Positions 22,601 through 31,778 of a stretch of DNA of 48,795 bases are shown in pieces (the stretch's first letter is position 1; every line of letters begins with the position of its first letter). The translations under genes and the position numbers were made by a program. Below the pieces are notes generated by a model. The model was given only the letters and a program-made list of their open reading frames with translations. It was not told the origin of the DNA and made no database searches. Source of the DNA: an uncultured Bacteroidales bacterium (GTDB taxonomy: Bacteria; Bacteroidota; Bacteroidia; Bacteroidales; F082); NCBI GenBank assembly GCA_947302205.1, contig CAMYVD010000012.1, forward strand, positions 1-48,795, in the 5' to 3' direction.

Positions 22601-24737
22601 AAAACTCCTTCTCCGGTTTGACAGGGCTCTTTCATACAGCCTTATTAAACAAATAGGCATTCTCCTCTGTTTCCTATTTGTAGCCTTGTTAGGCTCTTAT
22701 CTTCTCTTGTCTTTTTCAAAAAGCGATTGGATTACATACTGCCAAACAAACGATCTTAAGCCTTGGCTGCTACCAGTCTACCTGCTTATCGACTCCAACG
22801 CTCTCAACAACCTTTACATCAAAGGTGGTGTCCATGGTTGGATGCTTTTTGCAAGTAGCCTAACTTTTATTTTCAGTGTTGTCATCTTCAACGGCATGCT
22901 TGTGGGTGTGATTGTCAACGCCATCGGCAACCGAGTGGTCAGATATCATAATGGACTGACCCATTACCTCAAAGAAGGGCACTATGTCATCATGGGATAC
23001 GACGATTTAGTGCCTTCCTTCATCGAAGACATCTTTGAGAGAGATCCGAATGCCTACGTACTGTTGCTGACTGCATTCGACGCCAAACAGATCAACGAAA
23101 AGCTAAAGAAATCCGTTGCCAAGAAACAGCTCAACCAAATCATCATTAATTATGGCCAGCGCACAGCCAGTGAATACTATTCAGACATCCATCTGGAGTC
23201 GGCCAAAGAAATATACATTGTCGGTCGTCGTTCTCAAGCCTATCACGACGCTGTCAACATTGAGTGCATTGACAGTATCTGTTCCTATTTGAAGGAACAT
23301 CCTTCTCCCAAGATGCCCTTTCGCATCACCTGTGTTTTTGAGGACTTAGACACCTATGCCGCTTTCAAGACTTCCGAACTTTTCGATGAAGTCAGTAGCT
23401 TAGGGATCTCCTTTGTGCCTCACAACTTCTACGCCAGCTGGGCAAAGCAAGTGTTTATCAACCGCACATACAAGGAAAAGAACAACCCTGAGCCGATCTC
23501 CTATCCATCAGTGTATGGCGGAGGCATTGGACCGGAAGACAAGAAATACATGCATTTGGTTTTCGTTGGCACTACTAACTTTGCTGTGTCGTTTGCCATG
23601 GAAGCCGCATCAACACTTCACTTCCCCAACTTCAGCCAAAGTGACCAACAGTACAAGACCCGCATCACTTTCATTGAAAAAAACATGGAAGATGAAATGC
23701 CGCTGTTTATTACAAGAAGTCGGAATTATTTTGAGATCCAATCCTATTGGTACCGAGACCTAAGGAAAGACTCAACAAACAACGAAGCTGTAAAAAGAAC
23801 AGATTACTTGTCCAAAAAGATTGACAATCACGACTTTCTTGACGTTGAGTTCGAATTCATCAACGGTGACATTTATTCCGCAAAGGTACAGGATCTGATC
23901 CGTGAATGGGCAACCGACAGAGAAAACCAATACCTCTCTATTTTCCTCTCGCTTGCTGACCAGCGCTTTAACTTCATGATGGGCATGAACATGCCCGATG
24001 AGGTATACGAAAATGACATTCCGGTATTCATTCGGCAAAACCGTGCCGACAATTTCGTCACCAACCTGAGGAAAGCCGATTCCAAGTCTTATGATTTCTA
24101 CAAGGTAGAAAACGACATATTGATTCCCGGCAAACGCATGCGCCGATACGCACATCTTTATCCATTCGGAATGGAGGATTTAGCCAACATCAGCGACGAG
24201 CGTGCTGCCAGACAGGCCAAATTGTTCAACTACCTATATGCGACTGCCGACTATGAAACCTATACTTTTACCGACCTCTTGGTGCTTAACACCACGCCCA
24301 AGGACCGCATCTGGTCTGATGCTGACATGTATTGGAGCAATCTTTCGGTAGCGAAAAAATGGTCGAACTTTTACTGTGCTTTCAGCATTCCTTGTAAATT
24401 GGCAACATTACGCAAGATACGCGGATTGGACCCCGATGACACCAGCTTTGACCAAGAGCCACTCAGCGAAAAGGAATACAAAATCATTGCCCAAATCGAG
24501 CATAATCGTTGGAATCTCGAGAAGTTGTTTATGGGCTTCCGAAAGCCTTCCCAAGGTGAAGACTGCAATGCTAAGGAAAATTCTCAGCATAAAGACAAAC
24601 TTAAGAAAAACAAAGATCTATTCGTTCACAGCGACATCATGCCGTTCGATGACTTGCCTCAAACAAGCCAAAAACTCAACTATGAACTCGCTAAGTACAT
24701 TCCATGGATCTTGAAGATGACGGAAACAATCAACTAA
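22590..24737 (+). CDS. Channel-like membrane protein with TrkA/RCK-type domains and C-terminal RyR domain
   Basis: The 715-residue protein has two membrane segments, one at about residues 18-42 and a second near 85-110 (FASSLTFIFSVVIFNGMLVGVIVNAIG), followed by a cytosolic region that opens HYVIMGYDDLVPSFI (about 131). The order helix, short loop with an LLID block, helix ending GMLVGVIVNAI, then a VIMGY strand resembles CASTOR/POLLUX and TrkA/RCK-gated ion channels. A second repeat begins MHLVFVGTTNFAVSFAMEAA (about 320). At the C-terminus, EYKIIAQIEHNRWNLEKLF and MGFRKPSQGEDC to about residue 710 are RyR-like. The predicted role is an ion channel or receptor gated by a nucleotide-type ligand. 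The gating ligand is unknown. Confidence 0.68.
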   Translation: MANKKLLLRFDRALSYSLIKQIGILLCFLFVALLGSYLLLSFSKSDWITYCQTNDLKPWLLPVYLLIDSNALNNLYIKGGVHGWMLFASSLTFIFSVVIFNGMLVGVIVNAIGNRVVRYHNGLTHYLKEGHYVIMGYDDLVPSFIEDIFERDPNAYVLLLTAFDAKQINEKLKKSVAKKQLNQIIINYGQRTASEYYSDIHLESAKEIYIVGRRSQAYHDAVNIECIDSICSYLKEHPSPKMPFRITCVFEDLDTYAAFKTSELFDEVSSLGISFVPHNFYASWAKQVFINRTYKEKNNPEPISYPSVYGGGIGPEDKKYMHLVFVGTTNFAVSFAMEAASTLHFPNFSQSDQQYKTRITFIEKNMEDEMPLFITRSRNYFEIQSYWYRDLRKDSTNNEAVKRTDYLSKKIDNHDFLDVEFEFINGDIYSAKVQDLIREWATDRENQYLSIFLSLADQRFNFMMGMNMPDEVYENDIPVFIRQNRADNFVTNLRKADSKSYDFYKVENDILIPGKRMRRYAHLYPFGMEDLANISDERAARQAKLFNYLYATADYETYTFTDLLVLNTTPKDRIWSDADMYWSNLSVAKKWSNFYCAFSIPCKLATLRKIRGLDPDDTSFDQEPLSEKEYKIIAQIEHNRWNLEKLFMGFRKPSQGEDCNAKENSQHKDKLKKNKDLFVHSDIMPFDDLPQTSQKLNYELAKYIPWILKMTETIN

Positions 24738-24750
24738 AATAAAAAATACG

Positions 24751-24758
24751 TATATTTG
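24751..24758 (+). promoter_or_regulatory. -7 promoter box for the T9SS protein gene
   Basis: TATATTTG fits TAnnTTTG and lies 25 bp before ATG 24784, in the short gap after the channel-like gene. Confidence 0.5.
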
Positions 24759-24783
24759 CCGTTTCAACTAAATCCTCTCACGA

Positions 24784-25266
24784 ATGAAAAAAGTGATCGT
24801 AAAAACCTTGACGTTGCTATGCTTTATGGCTGGTTTCATGCTTCAAGCCAAAGCGCAAAACGTCACCCTGGTGGTTACCAACACCAATGGCACAGAACAA
24901 ACTTATCAGTTGACCGAAGAGAGTCAACTTCATTTTGAAAACGGCGAAAGACTGGTCATTGAAAATGCTAACGGCACCAACTTCACTTGGCAACTTTCCG
25001 ATATCCGCAAAATCGTTTGTGCTGAGATGACTGGCACTGAGGAAAACAAAGCATCAAAACTGCAAATCCTCCCCAACCCTTCGCATCACCAAGTCTATAT
25101 CAAGAACCTTTCCGGCAACAGCCAAGGACGCATCTACACGCTCGACGGACGGATGGTCAAGGCTTTTGAGGCTTCCGAAGGCATGATGCTCGACATCAGC
25201 GACCTTTCCGAAGGCATGTATCTGCTCAGCATCAATGGTCAAACCCTAAAACTGATGAAGCTATGA
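24784..25266 (+). CDS. Secreted protein with type IX secretion C-terminal sorting domain
   Basis: The 160-residue protein starts with a signal peptide (VIVKTLTLLCFMAGFMLQAKAQ, cleavage near residue 24). The mature N-terminal part (NVTLVVTNTNGTEQTYQL, LHFENGERLVI) is a beta-rich segment of unknown function, similar in style to the start of the next gene's product. The last about 75 residues form a type A T9SS sorting domain: LQILPNPSHHQVYIKNLSG, GRIYTLDGRMVKAF, ISDLSEGMYLLSI and LKLMKL. It would be exported through the Sec pathway and then T9SS to the surface or medium. The stop overlaps the next ATG (ATGA), so the two are co-translated. Confidence 0.8.
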   Translation: MKKVIVKTLTLLCFMAGFMLQAKAQNVTLVVTNTNGTEQTYQLTEESQLHFENGERLVIENANGTNFTWQLSDIRKIVCAEMTGTEENKASKLQILPNPSHHQVYIKNLSGNSQGRIYTLDGRMVKAFEASEGMMLDISDLSEGMYLLSINGQTLKLMKL

Positions 25267-27527
25267 AAAAGATCGCCTTCCTTTTGACCATTTTGATCAG
25301 TTGCCTTGGCCTTCAAGCCCAAGATTACTACATCAACCTGCATACCGCTGGACAAGTCATGTTTCAGAGCAACGTGAACCAAGTCAACAACATGAATTTC
25401 CAGGGTAACAATCCAGCTTCGCTCAACATCAACTTGACGAACGACACTTACTCCTTCCCCATCACCGCTTTCGACAGCATTACCTTCGACCTTCAAAACC
25501 CAGCACAACTTGGCGACACCGTGATGGTCAACTACAACGGAACTACCGCTACCGTGCAGAACCCATTCCCATCGAACGTCTTCGTCACGATCAGCGGAGC
25601 GAAAGTCACCATCTCCTCCATCAGCACGTCGAACATCGTTTATTGCCTTTCGGGAACGGCCGAGCCTGGACGTTTTGAGATTGAAAGCGCTGCTACTCCA
25701 ACGATTCTCTTGAACGGAGTGAATCTCACCAATCCCACTGGAAAAGCCATGGATTTGACCTGCGACGATGGCATCATCCTCAAGCTTGCTGACGGCACTG
25801 AGAATCAACTTTGCGATGGCACGGAAAGCGACAAGAAAGCCGCCCTGATGTGCAATAGCAACACGCTCGTTCAAGGTAACGGCACGCTCACCGTGACGGG
25901 GCTCGTCCAACATGCCGTAAAGGTTAAAGGCCAACTCAACATGACCTCAGGAACGATCGTCATTACCAATTCAGTCTCCGACGGCATCCATGCCGAAGGG
26001 CTGCTCATGCAAGGGGGCGACATCAATGTGCTTGCATGTGGCGACGATGCCTTGACCAGCGAGTTGGACGGTTATATCTATGGAGGCAATATCACGATCA
26101 CCAGCAGCAGTGATGGTATCAACGCCATTTCTGCTGACAGCACACTGGTGATCAACGGAGGCACTATCGATATCAACGTTACCGGCACTGATGCCAAGTG
26201 CATCAAGGCGGACAAAGAACTTACCATCAACGGCGGCACCTTTATCCTCAATCACTCCGGTGATGTGTCGAAAGGCATCAAGTCGAACCAGGCCATCACC
26301 ATTACCGACGGCGACTTCACGATCGTTTCATCAGGCAGTACCGTTTTGGAAACCATCAACGGCCAGAATGTGCCCTCCTATTGCACCGCCATCAAGTGTG
26401 ACACCGACATCAACATCTCGGGCGGCACGTTCAATATCACTTTACCTACCAGCAATCATGGCGGCAAGAGCATCAGCGCAGATGGCAATATCACTATCAG
26501 CGGAGGCACATTCGATATTCGTACACAAGGTGACGGAGCAGCCTACACCGTTTCCGGCAACACCAAAGATGCCTACACCTCGTCGTGTATCAAGAGCGAC
26601 GGCAACATGGTCATTTCAGGAGGCAACTTCACCTTGAGAAGCACAGGTGCAGGCGGCAAGGGTATCAGTGCAGACGGCACCCTAGTGTTAGGCATTCCTA
26701 ACGGTAACAACGAAGATTTGATGCTCAACGTCACAACCACCGGCAATCGCATCACCGTGTCTTCAGGCGGTGGCGGTCCTTGGGGAGGCGGAGAATATGC
26801 CAACCCTAAAGCCATCAAGGCACAAGGACTGCTCACCATCAACAGCGGAACCACCACGGTTACAACCACGGGAACAGGCGGCGAAGGTCTCGAATCTAAG
26901 ACACAAATCAATATTGAAGGAGGACAGCACTACTTCAAATGTTACGATGACTGCATCAACTCGTCCGGCAAGATCCTCTTCAACGGCGGTGTGACCGTTT
27001 GCTTCAGCAACGGCAATGATGCCGTCGACTCGAATGCAGGACAAGCAGGTGCCATCACCATCGGCAACGGTGTTATTTTCGCCTATTCCACCAAAGGCAG
27101 CCCTGAGGAAGGCCTGGATTGCGACAATAACAATTACATCCGTATTACTGGTAACGGCATCGGAATCAGTGCAGGCGGCTCGCAAGGCGGCGGCTGGCCC
27201 GGTGGCGGCGGCGGTGGAGGCACCATCACCAACCCAGCACAAGGCTACAATTTCTACACCAACACTTATAACTTCCAAACAGGAAAATACTATACCCTAT
27301 CTAATAGCAACGGCGCAGGTGGCACCAATATGGTAACCTTTAGTTTCGAAGCCAACTGCAATAGTTCCCTCGCTCTCATCACGGCAACGGGCATGGTAAG
27401 TGGCACTACTTATTATGTGAAATACGGCACTCAAGCGCCAACCGACCCAACCACGGAATTCCACGGAATATACCTCGGTGGAACCTCATCCGCATCAACG
27501 CAAGCATTTAATTTTACTGCGCAGTGA
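25263..27527 (+). CDS. Secreted carbohydrate-binding beta-helix protein (Cthe_2159/DUF4353 type)
   Basis: The 754-residue product has a signal peptide (IAFLLTILISCLGLQAQ). From about residue 110 onward it shows regular parallel beta-helix turns: LTVTGLVQHAVKVKGQLNM, GTIVITNSVSDGIHAEGLLM, GGNITITSSSDGINAISADS, and LTINGGTFILNHSGDVSKG, repeated many times. These fit the Cthe_2159-like carbohydrate-binding family, in which beta-helical turns bind acidic sugars such as polygalacturonate with calcium. A Gly-rich loop (GGGGPWGGGEY; GGSQGGGWPGGGGGGG) occurs twice. No T9SS C-terminal signal is present in this protein, unlike its partner. Probable role: binding plant or host polysaccharide outside the cell. 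Confidence 0.78.
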   Translation: MKKIAFLLTILISCLGLQAQDYYINLHTAGQVMFQSNVNQVNNMNFQGNNPASLNINLTNDTYSFPITAFDSITFDLQNPAQLGDTVMVNYNGTTATVQNPFPSNVFVTISGAKVTISSISTSNIVYCLSGTAEPGRFEIESAATPTILLNGVNLTNPTGKAMDLTCDDGIILKLADGTENQLCDGTESDKKAALMCNSNTLVQGNGTLTVTGLVQHAVKVKGQLNMTSGTIVITNSVSDGIHAEGLLMQGGDINVLACGDDALTSELDGYIYGGNITITSSSDGINAISADSTLVINGGTIDINVTGTDAKCIKADKELTINGGTFILNHSGDVSKGIKSNQAITITDGDFTIVSSGSTVLETINGQNVPSYCTAIKCDTDINISGGTFNITLPTSNHGGKSISADGNITISGGTFDIRTQGDGAAYTVSGNTKDAYTSSCIKSDGNMVISGGNFTLRSTGAGGKGISADGTLVLGIPNGNNEDLMLNVTTTGNRITVSSGGGGPWGGGEYANPKAIKAQGLLTINSGTTTVTTTGTGGEGLESKTQINIEGGQHYFKCYDDCINSSGKILFNGGVTVCFSNGNDAVDSNAGQAGAITIGNGVIFAYSTKGSPEEGLDCDNNNYIRITGNGIGISAGGSQGGGWPGGGGGGGTITNPAQGYNFYTNTYNFQTGKYYTLSNSNGAGGTNMVTFSFEANCNSSLALITATGMVSGTTYYVKYGTQAPTDPTTEFHGIYLGGTSSASTQAFNFTAQ

Positions 27528-27534
27528 GATAAAA

Positions 27535-27560
27535 GATAAAAGTTAAGAGATAAAAGTTAA
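27535..27560 (+). repeat. Direct repeat, 12 bp x2, upstream of fba
   Basis: GATAAAAGTTAA occurs at 27535-27546 and 27549-27560. It fills most of the 52-bp gap between the beta-helix gene and fba; no -7 box was found there. Confidence 0.6.
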
Positions 27561-27579
27561 ACAACAAAACAAACATAAA

Positions 27580-28587
27580 ATGATCAGTTACAAAGAATTA
27601 GGCCTCGTGAACACCAGAGCGATGTTTGCCAAGGCAGTCGATGGCGGCTATGCCATCCCAGCATTCAACTTCAATAACATGGAACAGCTCCAGGCCATCA
27701 TCATGGCAGCAGTGGAGACCAAATCACCCGTCATCCTGCAAGTGTCGAAAGGCGCACGCAACTACGCCAACCAGACCCTGCTGCGTTACATGGCTCAGGG
27801 TGCTGTGGAATATGCCAAGGAACTGGGTTGCGCCCATCCTGAAATCGTGCTCCACCTCGACCACGGCGACAGCTTCGAACTCTGCAAGTCATGCATTGAC
27901 ATGGGCTTCTCATCAGTGATGATCGACGGTTCTGCCCTGCCCTACGACGAGAACGTGGCAGTGACCAAGAAAGTGGTTGAATATGCCCATCAGTATGACG
28001 TCACCGTGGAAGGCGAACTCGGTGTGTTGGCAGGCGTGGAAGACGAAGTGGCCGCTGAAGAAAGCCATTACACCAAGCCCGAGGAAGTCATCGATTTCGT
28101 TACCAAGACTGGCGTGGATAGCCTGGCCATCTCCATCGGCACCTCCCACGGCGCTTACAAGTTCACTCCTGAGCAGTGCACCGTGGATCCCGCTACGGGC
28201 CGTCTGGTTCCTCCTCCGTTGGCTTTCGACGTGCTCGAAGCCATTGAGAAGAAACTCCCCGGCTTCCCCATCGTGCTGCATGGTTCCTCATCAGTACCCC
28301 AAGAAGAGGTTGACACCATCAACGCCAACGGTGGTTGCCTGAAAGCCGCTGTGGGTATCCCCGAGGAGCAGCTCCGCAAGGCCGCCAAGAGCGCTGTCTG
28401 CAAGATCAATATCGACTCTGACAGCCGTCTGGCCATGACCGCCGCCATCCGCAAGACCTTCGCTGAGAAACCCGCAGAGTTCGACCCGCGCAAGTATCTC
28501 GGTCCAGCCCGTGACAACATGAAGAAGCTCTACATCCATAAGATCATGAATGTGTTGGGCTCCAACGACAAACTCATTAACGGATAA
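27580..28587 (+). CDS. fba: Class II fructose-bisphosphate aldolase
   Basis: The 335-residue cytosolic glycolytic enzyme cleaves fructose 1,6-bisphosphate to DHAP and glyceraldehyde 3-phosphate. Class II motifs for the zinc site are present: HLDHGDSFELCK (about 86-97), VTVEGELGVLAGVEDE, and the HGAYKF and IVLHGSSSVP histidines, followed by KINIDSDSRL that binds substrate phosphate. Start ATG follows the 12-bp direct repeats. It precedes purB by 8 bp, suggesting co-transcription. Confidence 0.93.
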   Translation: MISYKELGLVNTRAMFAKAVDGGYAIPAFNFNNMEQLQAIIMAAVETKSPVILQVSKGARNYANQTLLRYMAQGAVEYAKELGCAHPEIVLHLDHGDSFELCKSCIDMGFSSVMIDGSALPYDENVAVTKKVVEYAHQYDVTVEGELGVLAGVEDEVAAEESHYTKPEEVIDFVTKTGVDSLAISIGTSHGAYKFTPEQCTVDPATGRLVPPPLAFDVLEAIEKKLPGFPIVLHGSSSVPQEEVDTINANGGCLKAAVGIPEEQLRKAAKSAVCKINIDSDSRLAMTAAIRKTFAEKPAEFDPRKYLGPARDNMKKLYIHKIMNVLGSNDKLING

Positions 28588-28595
28588 ACATTGCT

Positions 28596-29930
28596 ATGCT
28601 TAAGGCCATTTCTCCGATTGACGGCCGTTATCAATCCAAGACCGTAGAACTTAACGACTTCTTCTCCGAATTCGCCCTCATCCGTTACCGCGTGATGGTC
28701 GAAGTGGAGTATTTCATCGCCCTATGCGAGATTCCGCTGCCCCAGTTGGAAGACTTTGAGGGCGACTATGACGACCTCCGGGCCATCTATGAGGAGTTCC
28801 AGACCGAGGACGCTGAAGAAATCAAAGAGATCGAAAAGACCACCAACCACGATGTGAAGGCAGTGGAATACTTCCTGAAACGCCAGTTCGATGAGCTAGG
28901 GCTCTCCAAATGGAAGGAGTTCCTGCATTTCGGACTGACCTCACAGGACATCAACAACACCGCTGTGCCGCTCTCCATGATGGAAGCCCACAAGTTGGTG
29001 GTGAAACCTGCCATCGAAGAGGTCATCGACAAGCTGAAAGGCATGGCCAAGGAGTGGAAGGACATTCCGATGCTCGCCCGCACCCACGGCCAACCCGCCA
29101 GCCCCACCCACCTCGGCAAGGAGATCTACGTCTTTGTGGAGCGCCTCGACGACCAGTTGAAGATGCTCAACAGCGTGCCGTTTACAGCCAAGTTCGGCGG
29201 TGCTACAGGCAACATGAACGCCCACAAGGTGGCATATCCTGAAATCGACTGGCCGGCCTTCGCCAAAAATTTCGTGGAAAAGAGCCTGAAGCTGAAACGC
29301 CAGAAGACCACCACCCAGATCGAGCATTACGACTATATGGCCGCCTATTTCGACGCCCTGCGACGCATCAACACCATCTTGATCGACCTGTCGCGCGACA
29401 TCTGGATGTACGTCTCCATGGAGTACTTCAAGCAGAAGATCAAAGCCGGAGAAGTGGGCTCGTCGGCAATGCCTCACAAGGTCAACCCCATCGACTTCGA
29501 GAATGCCGAAGGCAACCTAGGCATGGCCAACGCCGTGCTTACCTTCCTGAGCACCAAGCTGCCCATCAGCCGCCTGCAGCGCGACCTCACCGACTCCACC
29601 GTCACCCGTAACATCGGCGTGCCGATTGCCCATACGCTGATCGCCGTCAAGTCGCTGCTGAAAGGCCTCGACAAGTTGTTGCTCAACGAGGACAAGATAC
29701 GCCAAGACCTCCAGCAGAACTACGCTGTGGTGGCCGAGGCCATCCAGACGATTCTGCGCCGTGAGGAGATCGAAGGTGCCTACGAGCTGCTGAAAGGCCT
29801 CACCCGCACCAACAAGCACATTGACAAGGAGACCATCGACGAGTTCATCAAGGGCTTGCCGGTGAGCAAGGAAATCAAGATGGAACTAATGGCCATCACA
29901 CCGGAGAATTACACAGGATTCAACTATTAA
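28596..29930 (+). CDS. purB: Adenylosuccinate lyase
   Basis: PurB removes fumarate from SAICAR and from adenylosuccinate in purine synthesis. The 444-residue length and motifs are standard: ISPIDGRYQSK (5-15), LTSQDINNTAVPLSM, ARTHGQPASPTHLGKE (about 163-178), the superfamily signature GSSAMPHKVNPIDFENAEGN (about 288-307), and LSRDIWMYVSMEYF. It sits 8 bp after fba and 3 bp before the ABC exporter in the same direction. Confidence 0.95.
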   Translation: MLKAISPIDGRYQSKTVELNDFFSEFALIRYRVMVEVEYFIALCEIPLPQLEDFEGDYDDLRAIYEEFQTEDAEEIKEIEKTTNHDVKAVEYFLKRQFDELGLSKWKEFLHFGLTSQDINNTAVPLSMMEAHKLVVKPAIEEVIDKLKGMAKEWKDIPMLARTHGQPASPTHLGKEIYVFVERLDDQLKMLNSVPFTAKFGGATGNMNAHKVAYPEIDWPAFAKNFVEKSLKLKRQKTTTQIEHYDYMAAYFDALRRINTILIDLSRDIWMYVSMEYFKQKIKAGEVGSSAMPHKVNPIDFENAEGNLGMANAVLTFLSTKLPISRLQRDLTDSTVTRNIGVPIAHTLIAVKSLLKGLDKLLLNEDKIRQDLQQNYAVVAEAIQTILRREEIEGAYELLKGLTRTNKHIDKETIDEFIKGLPVSKEIKMELMAITPENYTGFNY

Positions 29931-29933
29931 GAC

Positions 29934-31766
29934 ATGGCAAAAAGCAAGTCGTTCCATCGGATCATCGGATATGTGAAACCTTATTGGTTCTCACTATTCC
30001 TGAACTTGTTCTTCAACCTGCTTACCATCTTCTTCTCCCTGTTCTCCTTTGCCCTTTTGGTTCCCATGCTCAACCTGCTCTTTCAGACCGGCGATATCGA
30101 GGCGGTGGCTGAACCCCAGTTCGCCCTCACCTCCGACTACCTGATGAGCTACCTCAACTACGTGATGAGCAACATCATCGTAGAACATGGACAACGCTAC
30201 GCCCTGGTGTTCATCTGCGTGGTGATGCTCGCATCTTTCCTCTTCCGCAACATCGGACGTTTCTTCGCCTACTACACCATGGCCAAGGTCCGTGTGGGAA
30301 CCATCAAAGACATCCGCAAAGACCTCTATACCAAGATTTTGATCTTGCCTCTTTCGTTCTATAGCAAACAAAAGAAAGGCGACATCATGTCGCGCATCAC
30401 TAACGATGTGCAGGAGGTTGAGGTCTCCATCCTGAACTGGATTGAGTCGCTCATCAAGGACCCGCTGACCATCATCTTCTACTTTGCTTTCCTACTGAGC
30501 CAAAGTGCGCGCCTTACCATCTTTGTGCTGGTACTGCTACCTGTGGCTGGACTCGTCATCGGCCGCATCGGCAAAGCATTGAAGAAAGAATCGAAGGACT
30601 CGCAAAACCGACTGGCAGGCATCACCGCCACCATCGAGGAATCAATCTCCGGACTGCGTATTATCAAGGGATTCAACGCCATCGGCTATCTGAGCAGAAA
30701 GTTTGGCGAACAGAACGAAACGTATTCCAAATCGCTGCTCGGTGTACACCGCAAACGCGACATGAGCTCGCCCATGAGCGAATTCCTCTCCGCTATCGTA
30801 GTCATCATCGTGCTGTGGTTTGGCGGCAACATGATTCTTGGTGGAACCAGCAGTTTAAGTGCCGCTGGATTCATCAGTTACATTGTGGTGTTCTCGCAGA
30901 TTATCCCGCCACTCAAGTCGTTCGCCCAAGGCTATTTCAACATCAAGAAAGGCATCGCCTCAGCCGACCGTATCTTCGAGCTCATGGATGAGGATGAGGT
31001 CATTACCGAGAAGGAAAATGCCTTGGAAATCAAAGATTTCAACCAAGAAATCAGTTATCAGAACGTGTCGTTCCGTTACGAGAAGGATGACGTGCTGAAA
31101 GATGTCAACCTGAAGATCCCCAAAGGCAAAGTCATCGCCTTGGTGGGTGAAAGCGGCGGAGGCAAGTCTACTTTGGCCGACCTCCTACCCCGTTTTTACG
31201 ACGTCTGCGAAGGCAGTATCCTCATCGACGGTCACGACATACGCGACTACAAGATCAGCGACCTAAGAGGTCTGATGGGCATCGTCACCCAGGAGAGCAT
31301 CCTGTTTAATGACACGGTGTTCAACAACATCGCCTTTGGCATGGAAAACGTTTCGAAGGAGGCCGTCATCGAAGCCGCCAAGATTGCTAACGCCCATGGA
31401 TTCATCACGGAGATGGAACAGGGCTACGACACCTATATCGGCGACCGTGGCATGAACCTCAGTGGCGGTCAGCGCCAACGCCTGAGCATCGCCCGAGCCG
31501 TACTCAAAAACCCACCTATATTAATATTGGACGAAGCCACCTCGTCACTCGACACAGAATCAGAACGCTTGGTGCAGGATGCTTTGGCCAAGGTGATGAG
31601 CCAGCGTACCTCCATCGTCATCGCGCACCGTCTCTCCACCATCCAGCATGCTGACGAGATTATCGTGATGCAGAAAGGCCGCATCATCGAGCGCGGCAAG
31701 CACGAAGAACTGATCGCCTTGAATGGCGTGTATAAGAAACTAACAGATTTACAATCGTTTAACTAA
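29934..31766 (+). CDS. MsbA-type ABC exporter (membrane and ATPase domains fused)
   Basis: The 610-residue half-transporter has six membrane helices in about residues 15-320 (for example LFLNLFFNLLTIFFSLFSFA, VFICVVMLASFLF and IVVIIVLWFGGNMIL) and a C-terminal ATPase with Walker A LVGESGGGKSTLADLLP (about 403-419), Q-loop GIVTQESILFND, signature LSGGQRQRLSIARAV, Walker B ILILDEATSSLDTES and H-loop IAHRLST. Such proteins export lipids, lipid A precursors or peptides as homodimers. The Bacteroidetes gene is commonly an msbA-like lipid flippase, but substrate cannot be read from the sequence. Confidence 0.85.
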   Translation: MAKSKSFHRIIGYVKPYWFSLFLNLFFNLLTIFFSLFSFALLVPMLNLLFQTGDIEAVAEPQFALTSDYLMSYLNYVMSNIIVEHGQRYALVFICVVMLASFLFRNIGRFFAYYTMAKVRVGTIKDIRKDLYTKILILPLSFYSKQKKGDIMSRITNDVQEVEVSILNWIESLIKDPLTIIFYFAFLLSQSARLTIFVLVLLPVAGLVIGRIGKALKKESKDSQNRLAGITATIEESISGLRIIKGFNAIGYLSRKFGEQNETYSKSLLGVHRKRDMSSPMSEFLSAIVVIIVLWFGGNMILGGTSSLSAAGFISYIVVFSQIIPPLKSFAQGYFNIKKGIASADRIFELMDEDEVITEKENALEIKDFNQEISYQNVSFRYEKDDVLKDVNLKIPKGKVIALVGESGGGKSTLADLLPRFYDVCEGSILIDGHDIRDYKISDLRGLMGIVTQESILFNDTVFNNIAFGMENVSKEAVIEAAKIANAHGFITEMEQGYDTYIGDRGMNLSGGQRQRLSIARAVLKNPPILILDEATSSLDTESERLVQDALAKVMSQRTSIVIAHRLSTIQHADEIIVMQKGRIIERGKHEELIALNGVYKKLTDLQSFN

Positions 31767-31778
31767 AAATAAATCACT

